The translations under genes and the position numbers were made by a program. From Coxiellaceae bacterium (GTDB lineage: Bacteria; Pseudomonadota; Gammaproteobacteria; Coxiellales; Coxiellaceae): a stretch of DNA of 7,431 nt. The stretch lies in contig DMFG01000021.1 in NCBI GenBank assembly GCA_003450655.1, forward strand, positions 1 to 7,431, in the 5' to 3' direction. Positions within the stretch are counted from its first letter, which is position 1. Each line of letters begins with the position of its first letter. Below, one piece after another: positions 1 to 5,803 of this stretch. The notes below the pieces were generated by a model, which saw only the letters and a program-made list of their open reading frames with translations, did not search any database and had not been told where the DNA came from.

Positions 1-584
1 CGTTGACCATAGACTAACGGACGAATGCCTTGCGCATCGCGAAAAGCTAACAAGCCATGACCATTAATCATAGCTACTGACGCAAAGGCACCTTCTAATC
101 GCGCATAGACCATACGCATGGCTAACAATAACTGCTGCGGATTAAAGTGAGACTGCGTGGTTTGCTGTAACTCATACGCCAATACATTTAACATGACTTC
201 TGAGTCTGAACAGGTATTTAAATGTCGATGATCGGTTTCTGATAATTCTTTTGTGAGTGCCTGCGTGTTGGTCAAGTTACCATTATGCACCACACCTAAA
301 CCGTAGGGTGAATTCACATAGAAAGGCTGCGCTTCAGTAACACTATCGGTACCTGCTGTTGGATAACGGACGTGCCCAATACCCATATTACCTTTTAACG
401 CTAACATGTGCTTTTCGCGGATTGCGTCACGAACAAGGCCATTGGATTTACGCAAATACATACGCTGCTGATCACACGTCATGATGCCCGCAGCATCTTG
501 CCCACGATGTTGAACAATCGTCAAAGCATCGTATAACATTTGATTGACACGTGTTTGCGCTAAAATGCCAACCACACCACACAT
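1..584 (-). CDS. purF: Amidophosphoribosyltransferase (PurF), N-terminal part, cut by window edge
   Basis: Cytosolic enzyme of the first committed step of de novo purine synthesis: it moves ammonia from glutamine onto PRPP to give 5-phosphoribosylamine. The frame is open from an ATG at 584 to the left edge and encodes 194 complete codons of a protein that is about 505 residues in E. coli. Visible are MCGVVGI with Cys2 (the N-terminal nucleophile once Met is removed), QHRGQDAAGI at 25-34, GNMGIGHVRYPTAG at 65-78, HNGNLTN at 100-106, SDSE at 126-129 and FRDAQGIRPL at 181-190. All belong to the class II glutamine amidotransferase domain; the phosphoribosyltransferase domain lies outside the window. 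The ATG overlaps the cvpA stop as TAATG and has no good Shine-Dalgarno, so translation probably depends on coupling to cvpA. Nothing suggests a broken gene; the truncation is only the window boundary. Confidence 0.97.
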   Translation of the reverse strand, partial: MCGVVGILAQTRVNQMLYDALTIVQHRGQDAAGIMTCDQQRMYLRKSNGLVRDAIREKHMLALKGNMGIGHVRYPTAGTDSVTEAQPFYVNSPYGLGVVHNGNLTNTQALTKELSETDHRHLNTCSDSEVMLNVLAYELQQTTQSHFNPQQLLLAMRMVYARLEGAFASVAMINGHGLLAFRDAQGIRPLVYGQ

Positions 585-1171
585 TATGCTGACTCTGTAT
601 GTTCTGCGATTAGCTGATGTGCCGAAGCTACGCCATTTAAAACGCGCTCCTTATGATCGGCCCAACGCGAAACATCAATCACATCATCCGGAATAAAATG
701 CTGAATCCACTGTTCTGGTTTATTTAATGCTGTCTTCATCGCTGAATCAACAAACCAATACGAATGAGCAAAAGAGGTCACATTCACCAGCATGACCATC
801 AACGTTGTGACTAACACGCCTCGAACAAAACCAAACACCAGACCAAGAGGACGATCTAAAATACCAATGCCTGTAATAGTCGCAATGCCTTTCGAAACCT
901 TAGTCAGCAACCAGCCCACTAATAAGACTGCAACGACGATCACAATAAAGGCTACAATGTATGCCGCAACTGATGACGTAATCCAAGAAAATAGACTATG
1001 TGCAACCGCAGAAGAAAACTTTAATGCGAGCCCGATCCCTAACACCCAACTACACAGTGAAATAGCTTCCCGTAAAAAACCCCGAAAAAAACTCACTAAT
1101 ACCGATATCGCAATAACACCGAGTAAAATCGCATCAAACCATGTTGAATGAAAAGCACTTACTGTATCCAT
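584..1171 (-). CDS. cvpA: CvpA family inner-membrane protein
   Basis: Encodes 195 residues with about four hydrophobic segments (roughly 11-28, 34-52, 67-91 and 108-131) and a hydrophilic C-terminal tail of about 60 residues. Two family features are visible: an RGFLRE loop at 30-35 after the first membrane segment, and LDRPLGLVFGFVRG at 105-118 leading into the last one. CvpA is named for its requirement for colicin V production in E. coli and has been linked to envelope and bile-salt resistance; its molecular activity is not settled. It is longer than E. coli CvpA (162 aa), mostly through the tail. The ATG at 1171 overlaps the dedD stop as TGATG and is preceded by AGGAG at 1183-1179 with 7 nt spacing. 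The position directly upstream of purF is the classical cvpA-purF arrangement and supports the call. Confidence 0.95.
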   Translation of the reverse strand: MDTVSAFHSTWFDAILLGVIAISVLVSFFRGFLREAISLCSWVLGIGLALKFSSAVAHSLFSWITSSVAAYIVAFIVIVVAVLLVGWLLTKVSKGIATITGIGILDRPLGLVFGFVRGVLVTTLMVMLVNVTSFAHSYWFVDSAMKTALNKPEQWIQHFIPDDVIDVSRWADHKERVLNGVASAHQLIAEHTESA

Positions 1172-1722
1172 CAGACCGCTCCTGTTTTAGCCCGCATAGG
1201 AATCCCTCGCAAGCCGTTCTCTGTTAATAATGCTTCCAATGCCTGATCGATATCATGACGATCTGACATTGGCCCCACATAGACGCGATTGAGTGTAACA
1301 CCATTTTGTGATGTTTGTTGACGAAAATAAGCCTGATAACCCTGAGCTTTTAGTTGAGCAACTAACCGTTCTGCATTGGCTTGTTGTTTAAACGTTGCTA
1401 ACTGGATCACCCAAGCCTCAGTCAAAGCCGCCTCTGCTGAACCTGACTGATCAGGCTGAGTCAGATTATGATCTTCTGCGTCAGATGATACCAACGGTTG
1501 AGCAGGCAACACTGCGTGTGAGCTCAGCTTGTCATTCACGGCCGCTTTCTGATTGCTTAAAACATCCGGCGATACCGTTACAGCCGATGATGGCCAGTCA
1601 ATGGTCGCAACAACCGGTGGCCTTCCCGTTTCAGAAGCACGCCAAACAAACGGCGCCCCCAAAGACACGATAATCACTAAAACAATCAAACCAATGATTC
1701 GGTACTTTATGTTTTCATGCAT
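1171..1722 (-). CDS. dedD: DedD-like SPOR-domain cell-division protein
   Basis: Encodes 183 residues with the bitopic layout of DedD: a short cytoplasmic start, one membrane segment at about 8-27, a linker of about 75 residues rich in Ser, Ala, Asp and Pro, and a C-terminal SPOR domain at about 102-178. The SPOR domain opens with EAWVIQLATFKQQANAERL and contains VYVGPMSDR at 147-155, the two landmarks of this fold. SPOR domains bind septal peptidoglycan stripped of stem peptides, and E. coli DedD is a non-essential late division protein; a periplasmic septal role is inferred by homology. The ATG at 1722 lies 16 nt inside the end of folC and has GGAG at 1733-1730 with 7 nt spacing. A second ATG at 1718 is out of frame. 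The order folC-dedD-cvpA-purF matches E. coli and supports the name over other SPOR proteins. Confidence 0.92.
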   Translation of the reverse strand: MHENIKYRIIGLIVLVIIVSLGAPFVWRASETGRPPVVATIDWPSSAVTVSPDVLSNQKAAVNDKLSSHAVLPAQPLVSSDAEDHNLTQPDQSGSAEAALTEAWVIQLATFKQQANAERLVAQLKAQGYQAYFRQQTSQNGVTLNRVYVGPMSDRHDIDQALEALLTENGLRGIPMRAKTGAV

Positions 1723-3008
1723 GCAAGCTCTCCTTCAAACACATCACTGCTCTTGACTTCTGCAACCGTCTTAAACGAACCACACACTAATACCGCCTCA
1801 TCTTGAAAACCCTGTATATCCTCTATAGCTTGAGTGAATGCCTCTGTTACAGAAGGATAAAGCGTGTAGCAACACCGCTGATCAGTTAATGCATCGGTGA
1901 TGGGCTCTGACGTCTCGATAAAGGCATCTTTTTTGGTTACAAAAGAGGGGAACATTGGTGCAACATACCACCGCTTCACTAAGGGTCTTAATAACTCCAC
2001 CATACCTTCGATATCTTTTCCTTCTGCACAAGCAAAAACAGCATGATACTTCTGTGATCTAATAGAACTTAGCTGCTCAACAAGTGCTTTTACCGCATCT
2101 GGGTTATGTGCCACATCTAAAATCACAGGGACACCCTGCAACCTATGTTGTTCAAAGCGCCCTGGTAACTCAATGGACCGCAAGCCCTGCCGAACTGTTT
2201 CTATAGTGACAGGCAATACTGATTGCAAACTATCCACTGCTTGCAAAGCACAAGCAGCATTATCCAAACGCACTGTAGGTAGTGGCAAGTGGCTGTACTG
2301 TTGAGTCATAGAGTGCCACCCCCAAATCTGATTTGAATCATCACATTCAACACGAAAATCCTGATTAATTTGCAACAAATCAGCACCCACGGTATTTGCT
2401 GTTTCGCTAATCGACGCTGGTGGATTTGGGTCGCCAGAAATCACTGGACATCCCTGACGCATAATACCCGCTTTTTCACGAGCAATTGTATAGCGGTCGT
2501 TACCTAAGAATTCGGTATGGTCTAATCCAATAGACGTAATAATAGACACGTCAGCGTTAATGATATTGACAGCATCTAAACGGCCACCCATTCCTACCTC
2601 TAAAATTAATACATCTAATCCTGAATGCTGAAAAATTTGGAGAGCCGCTAAGGTGAAAAACTCAAAAAAACTCAATGTAACATTGCTGCGTGCTTGCTCA
2701 ACAATATCAAATGCAACGAGAAGTTCATCATCAGCTACCTGTTGCTGATTGACTCGAATACGCTCGTTTATCGACATTAACCCTGGCGAAGTATAAGCCC
2801 CAACACAATACCCTGCTGCAGAATAAATTGATTCCAACGATGCAACACAAGAACCTTTTCCATTAGTGCCCGCCACAGTAATGACAGGACACTGAAAAGC
2901 TAATAGATCCATTTGACGGGCCACGGTCAGGATACGATCTAAAGAAAGTTCAATACGCTTACTGTGTAAATGAGCAATATGATCAATCCATGACTGTAAT
3001 GTCTTCAC
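1707..3008 (-). CDS. folC: Bifunctional folylpolyglutamate synthase / dihydrofolate synthase (FolC)
   Basis: Cytosolic Mur-ligase-family enzyme that joins glutamate to dihydropteroate to make dihydrofolate, then extends the polyglutamate tail of reduced folates, using ATP. The 433 residues (E. coli 422) carry the P-loop AGTNGKGS at 46-53, YTSPGL at 72-77, LEVGMGGRLDAVN at 136-148, GLDHTEFLG at 161-169, REKAGI at 177-182 (its Lys is the usual carboxylated residue), LPGRFE at 281-286 and DVAHNP at 298-303 in the C-terminal glutamate-ligase domain, with CGSFKTVAEV near the end. The start is a GTG at 3008, 8 bp after the accD stop; the accD TAG itself forms part of the TAGGAA Shine-Dalgarno. Bifunctionality is inferred from family and lineage, not proved by a motif. 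The gene end overlaps dedD by 16 nt. Confidence 0.97.
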   Translation of the reverse strand: MKTLQSWIDHIAHLHSKRIELSLDRILTVARQMDLLAFQCPVITVAGTNGKGSCVASLESIYSAAGYCVGAYTSPGLMSINERIRVNQQQVADDELLVAFDIVEQARSNVTLSFFEFFTLAALQIFQHSGLDVLILEVGMGGRLDAVNIINADVSIITSIGLDHTEFLGNDRYTIAREKAGIMRQGCPVISGDPNPPASISETANTVGADLLQINQDFRVECDDSNQIWGWHSMTQQYSHLPLPTVRLDNAACALQAVDSLQSVLPVTIETVRQGLRSIELPGRFEQHRLQGVPVILDVAHNPDAVKALVEQLSSIRSQKYHAVFACAEGKDIEGMVELLRPLVKRWYVAPMFPSFVTKKDAFIETSEPITDALTDQRCCYTLYPSVTEAFTQAIEDIQGFQDEAVLVCGSFKTVAEVKSSDVFEGELACMKT

Positions 3009-3016
3009 AGCTATTC

Positions 3017-3913
3017 CTACTCGTCGGCGACTGAAGGATTATCGTTAATAATATCATTGCTTGCTTTAGGGGCAGGCAAATGTAAAAAAGCTGCCAATAA
3101 TGTTGCTACTCTTGCCCTCATATGACGACGATCAACGATCATATCGACCGCACCATGTGATAAAAGAAATTCACTGCGCTGAAAACCTTCTGGTAATTCT
3201 TCACGAATGGTTTGTTGAATCACACGAGGACCTGAAAAACCAATCAAGGCTTTAGGTTCGGCAATAATGACATCTCCCAGTGTTGCTAAGCTGGCTGACA
3301 CACCACCCATGGTTGGATCACACAACACAGAAATAAAGGGTAATGAAGCTTCAGATAACTTAGCTAATACCGCTGAGGTTTTAGCCATTTGAAATAAAGA
3401 AAATACCCCTTCTTGCATGCGCGCACCACCGCTGGTTGCAAAACACACTAAAGGAACATCAGCTTTCATTGCTGCCTGGGCCGCAATCACAAAACGATCA
3501 CCTACCGCACTACTCATGGTGCCGCCTATAAAACCAAAATCAAAGGCACAAGCAACCAGAGGAATACCCTGCACCTTCCCTTCCATGACTACTAACGCCT
3601 CATCTTCTTGTGATGATTTTTTAGCTGCTGACAAACGATCACGGTATTTTTTGGTATCTTTAAATTTCAAATGATCCGTTGCCTGAACATGTTGAGCTAA
3701 TTCAGTTGCTCCTGAATCCATGAAGTAGCTCAACCGTTTACGAGCGCCAATCCGAACATGGTGAGAGCACTTAGGACATACATTTTGATTCTTTTCGAGA
3801 TCTGATGCATACAACATCGACAAACAGGCTGGACACTTTGACCAAACACCTTCAGGTACACCCTTTGTTTTCACTGTGGAAATTTTAGGTAAAATTCTTG
3901 TAAACCAACTCAC
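3017..3913 (-). CDS. accD: Acetyl-CoA carboxylase carboxyltransferase subunit beta (AccD)
   Basis: Beta half of the carboxyltransferase that, with AccA, transfers CO2 from biotinylated AccB to acetyl-CoA, giving malonyl-CoA for fatty-acid synthesis in the cytosol. The 298 residues (E. coli 304) begin with SWFTRI and [12 protein letters not shown] four-Cys zinc ribbon is complete (Cys27, Cys30, Cys46, Cys49). The crotonase-like carboxyltransferase core shows DRLSAAKK at 92-99, SGGARMQEG at 161-169, MGGVSAS at 202-208 and [20 protein letters not shown] at 226-245. The start is GTG at 3913, chosen because it gives the conserved N-terminus and has GAGGA at 3925-3921 with 7 nt spacing. In E. coli the AccD zinc ribbon has been reported to bind acc mRNA, so the structured leader just upstream (see separate entries) may be regulatory; that link is inference. 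accA is not in the window. Confidence 0.98.
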   Translation of the reverse strand: MSWFTRILPKISTVKTKGVPEGVWSKCPACLSMLYASDLEKNQNVCPKCSHHVRIGARKRLSYFMDSGATELAQHVQATDHLKFKDTKKYRDRLSAAKKSSQEDEALVVMEGKVQGIPLVACAFDFGFIGGTMSSAVGDRFVIAAQAAMKADVPLVCFATSGGARMQEGVFSLFQMAKTSAVLAKLSEASLPFISVLCDPTMGGVSASLATLGDVIIAEPKALIGFSGPRVIQQTIREELPEGFQRSEFLLSHGAVDMIVDRRHMRARVATLLAAFLHLPAPKASNDIINDNPSVADE

Positions 3914-3927
3914 TGAACAATCCTCAT
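3910..3927 (-). promoter_or_regulatory. Candidate five-codon leader ORF ending on the accD start
   Basis: In the 41-bp truA-accD gap, ATG at 3927 opens a frame MRIVQ that stops with TGA at 3912-3910. The TGA shares bases with the accD GTG (3913-3911), giving a GTGA stop/start overlap. The mini-ORF has its own AGGA at 3936-3933, 5 nt before its ATG. The motif AGGATT occurs twice (3936-3931 and 3924-3919): the first copy can serve the mini-ORF and the second serves accD. Such an arrangement could couple accD translation to ribosomes arriving from a leader or from truA. Translation is not shown; a frame this short can arise by chance. Confidence 0.3.
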
Positions 3928-3949
3928 CATAATCCTGAAATTATCAAGC

Positions 3950-3972
3950 CCCGATCATACCAAAAGATCGGG
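3950..3972 (-). other. Stem-loop across the truA stop codon
   Basis: A perfect 7-bp inverted repeat, CCCGATC at 3950-3956 and GATCGGG at 3966-3972, encloses a 9-nt loop. In the minus-strand transcript it reads CCCGATC, loop, GATCGGG, and the truA TGA begins in the loop and ends in the stem. It is followed by GGCTTGATAATTTC, not a run of U, so it is a poor rho-independent terminator. It could be a partial terminator, an mRNA-stability element or a block between truA and accD translation. The pairing is seen; the role is not known. Confidence 0.4.
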
Positions 3973-4767
3973 CAAAAAGAAGGGACCTATGGGCGCATCG
4001 GGCACATTAAACGCCTCTGGGTAATCCACTTTCACTAAATACAAGCCATGCGGTGCAATGGTTTGAGCCGCCGCCTTACGATCTCGAGCCTCTAACACAG
4101 TAGACACCCATTCAACTGGCTGACGATTCGATCCTACTTGCACTAAAACACCAACAATATTACGCACCATATGCAACAAAAATGCATTTGCTTCCAGCTC
4201 GATAATCAGCATATGACGCTGTCGTAAAATACTAATTTCTTTGATATGTCGCACTGGGCTTTTTGATTGACAACCGGCTCCTCGGAAGGAACTAAAATCA
4301 TGCTCACCCACTAAACACATTGACGCATCTCGCATAGCTTGATCGTCTAAGGTAGTGTGATACCAGCCAACGGCATGACGCAAAATACCTGGGCGAACTG
4401 GATAGTTATAGAGTAAATAACGATATCGACGAGATACTGCAGAAAATCGCGCATGAAAATCCAAAGGGACTTCTTGTGCCCATAGCACCGTAATATCTTG
4501 TGGCAGGTTGCTGTTGGCACCAAACACCCACGCATGATCAGTGCGGTCTGCATCGGTGTCGAAATGTATAATCTGCCCCGTTGCGTGTACCCGCGCATCA
4601 GTTCGACCTGCACACGTCACTAACACGGGGTGATGTGCAACCTGCGATAATGCCTTCTCGACCATCAGCTGCACTGTGATTAAATCCTCAGGACTGTCCT
4701 GACGCTGCCAACCATGATAGCGAGCACCATCATAACGAACACACAATGCATAGCGTTTTCTAGTCAT
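3955..4767 (-). CDS. truA: tRNA pseudouridine(38-40) synthase TruA
   Basis: Converts uridines 38-40 in the anticodon stem-loop of many tRNAs to pseudouridine. The 270-residue product (E. coli 270) shows the TruA landmarks in order: RYDGARYHGWQRQ at 11-23, CAGRTDARVHATGQ at 52-65 with catalytic Asp57, DFHARFSAVSRRYRYLLYN at 103-121, GEHDFSSFRGAGCQSKSPVR at 154-173, and ANAFLLHMVRNIVGVLVQVG at 193-212, ending APHGLYLVKVDYP. The oddity is Arg59: the catalytic loop usually reads GRTDxGVHA, and Gly is replaced by Arg (codon CGG) here. The ATG at 4767 overlaps the end of the upstream gene by 8 nt (ATGACTAG); the Shine-Dalgarno is weak (AGAAGAGAA), so coupling is likely. Sitting directly after a fimV-type gene is the usual gammaproteobacterial position. 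Confidence 0.96.
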   Translation of the reverse strand: MTRKRYALCVRYDGARYHGWQRQDSPEDLITVQLMVEKALSQVAHHPVLVTCAGRTDARVHATGQIIHFDTDADRTDHAWVFGANSNLPQDITVLWAQEVPLDFHARFSAVSRRYRYLLYNYPVRPGILRHAVGWYHTTLDDQAMRDASMCLVGEHDFSSFRGAGCQSKSPVRHIKEISILRQRHMLIIELEANAFLLHMVRNIVGVLVQVGSNRQPVEWVSTVLEARDRKAAAQTIAPHGLYLVKVDYPEAFNVPDAPIGPFFLPDLLV

Positions 4768-5695
4768 GTTTATTCTCTTCTGATTCAGATAATGATTGCA
4801 TCAAAACTTTTGCTTGTGCGACATAATCAGGATTTTTACTCGCTAGTATCTCCCCTAACACCTCACGTGCCTGCACTGCATCACCCATTTGCACATAAGC
4901 TCGCGCTAAATCCAGTTTAGCGGGCATAGCCTCTTCTGTACTCATAAAATCATATTCTTCATCTAACTCTCCCGCTCCTGATGATCGAGCAGCATGATGG
5001 CGAGCCGACCAAATGCTGTAGATATTTAACAGTAGCAGCAGTACAACAACGCCACTTAACGCGAACAACCAGGGTTTCCATGCCTGAACCATTTTGGTAT
5101 TTGCTCCAGCAACCGGTGAAGGTGCTGTGCTTGTATCAGAAGATGAATCACCCATCTGATTAATGACCAACTGCATTTGTTGCATAGCCTTTGTCATGCT
5201 TGCAAGCTTTTTCTCTAATTGTCGATTTTGCTGAGACACAGCTGTCAAACGATCACTTAACTGCTGTTGAGTTGAGTTTGTCATCTGAGCTAAACGAACA
5301 ATTTGTGCCTGCAAGGCTTGAAAATTGGCGGATGCCGAAGTAGGAACTGCGGACGTCACAGCAGGTGAAGGCATTGTAGAAGCATTTACTGTGGATTTGG
5401 CTTTTTGCTCAATCTCACGAATATTCGCCATTTGAGCGGCTTCTTCTTCTGATGACATCTGATTCGATGAATTTGGCGAATCTGATGATGCAGATTGACC
5501 GGCGCTATCCGCTGATGCATCGGAGCTTGACGTCGAATCATTGGCTGACGTAGTAGGGTCATCCCCTGCTGCATGAAAAGCTTGCGGTGTGGTTGGTGGA
5601 TTGAGCTGATTTAACAGGTTATTTTGCCCATAAACCAACCCAACCCCGGAAAAGATAAAAATTGTTTTAATAACAACAAGTAACGTCCTATTCAT
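4760..5695 (-). CDS. Reduced FimV/HubP-like inner-membrane protein
   Basis: A 311-residue protein when started at ATG 5695, which has AGGA at 5704-5701 with 5 nt spacing; upstream ATG (5701) and TTG (5713) starts lack a spaced Shine-Dalgarno. Layout: signal peptide or anchor 1-23 (LVYG before Gln), Ser/Asp/Asn/Ala-rich low-complexity stretch at about 35-90, predicted coiled coil at about 125-181, a second Ser/Thr/Pro linker, a strong membrane segment at about 209-229, then a short cytoplasmic tail. The tail contains KLDLARAYVQMGDAVQAREV at 260-279, the hallmark of the FimV C-terminal domain, a TPR-like motif. FimV/HubP proteins organise the cell pole (type IV pili, flagella, chemosensory arrays) and lie upstream of truA, as here. 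The periplasmic LysM domain and the long acidic repeat region of full FimV are missing, so the peptidoglycan-anchoring role is uncertain. Membership in the FimV family is well supported; function is inferred. Confidence 0.82.
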   Translation of the reverse strand: MNRTLLVVIKTIFIFSGVGLVYGQNNLLNQLNPPTTPQAFHAAGDDPTTSANDSTSSSDASADSAGQSASSDSPNSSNQMSSEEEAAQMANIREIEQKAKSTVNASTMPSPAVTSAVPTSASANFQALQAQIVRLAQMTNSTQQQLSDRLTAVSQQNRQLEKKLASMTKAMQQMQLVINQMGDSSSDTSTAPSPVAGANTKMVQAWKPWLFALSGVVVLLLLLNIYSIWSARHHAARSSGAGELDEEYDFMSTEEAMPAKLDLARAYVQMGDAVQAREVLGEILASKNPDYVAQAKVLMQSLSESEENKHD

Positions 5696-5731
5696 AATCA
5701 TCCTGTGAGTCAATATGTTCTATCCGATCGT

Positions 5732-5740
5732 AATATAACA
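5732..5740 (-). promoter_or_regulatory. Candidate extended -10 for the fimV-like/truA/accD operon
   Basis: On the minus strand the bases read TGTTATATT, an extended -10 (TGn followed by TATATT, one mismatch to TATAAT). The -35 at 17 bp spacing (ATGAAG) is poor, as is common with extended -10 promoters. Transcription would begin near 5725, leaving an untranslated leader of about 30 nt before ATG 5695. No other good promoter was seen within the following seven genes, though intragenic ones cannot be excluded. Confidence 0.4.
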
Positions 5741-5768
5741 AAAGTTAGACCAAGCTTCATCTTTCCGA

Positions 5769-5774
5769 TAAAAT
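5769..5774 (+). promoter_or_regulatory. Weak candidate -10 for rlmD-relA
   Basis: TAAAAT differs from TATAAT at one base and lies about 30 bp before the rlmD ATG at 5804. The upstream TTAGAC (5745-5750, 18 bp away) is a poor -35. The call rests on position and the single box, so it is tentative. Confidence 0.22.
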
Positions 5775-5803
5775 GCACAACCCAAACACAACATGAGCAC
5801 TTC

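Larger units (their letters stand above)
5696..5803. promoter_or_regulatory. Divergent promoter region between the fimV-like gene and rlmD
   Basis: This 108-bp gap separates two divergent transcription units, so both promoters should lie here or in the adjacent gene starts. It is A+T rich in the middle (5731-5745). It holds the candidate boxes listed separately. I saw no long inverted repeat that would suggest a strong operator; a short CGATCG palindrome sits at 5725-5730. Confidence 0.65.

Noticed and set aside
1..584. Truncated purF as a pseudogene
   Set aside because: The frame is intact up to the window boundary and all amidotransferase motifs are present.
792..1151. Plus-strand open frame of 119 codons
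   Set aside because: It lies wholly antisense to cvpA and its translation is low-complexity Thr/Pro/Asn-rich, as expected for the reverse of a membrane-protein gene.
3950..3972. Rho-independent terminator after truA
   Set aside because: The stem is present but no U run follows it on the minus strand, and on the plus strand there is no gene ending here.
5446..5560. Possible tandem repeat in the GATGA/TCTGATG-rich part of the fimV-like gene
   Set aside because: The bases encode a Ser/Asp/Ala low-complexity linker with no regular repeat unit, so I treat it as protein composition bias and not a DNA repeat.
5696..5713. Longer start of the fimV-like gene at TTG 5713 or ATG 5701
   Set aside because: AGGA at 5704-5701 is correctly spaced only for ATG 5695, and the shorter form gives a cleaner signal peptide.
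5705..5803. In-frame N-terminal extension of rlmD from GTG 5705
   Set aside because: The added 33 residues do not resemble the RlmD N-terminus, would overlap the divergent gene's promoter, and have no Shine-Dalgarno. ATG 5804 gives the expected length.
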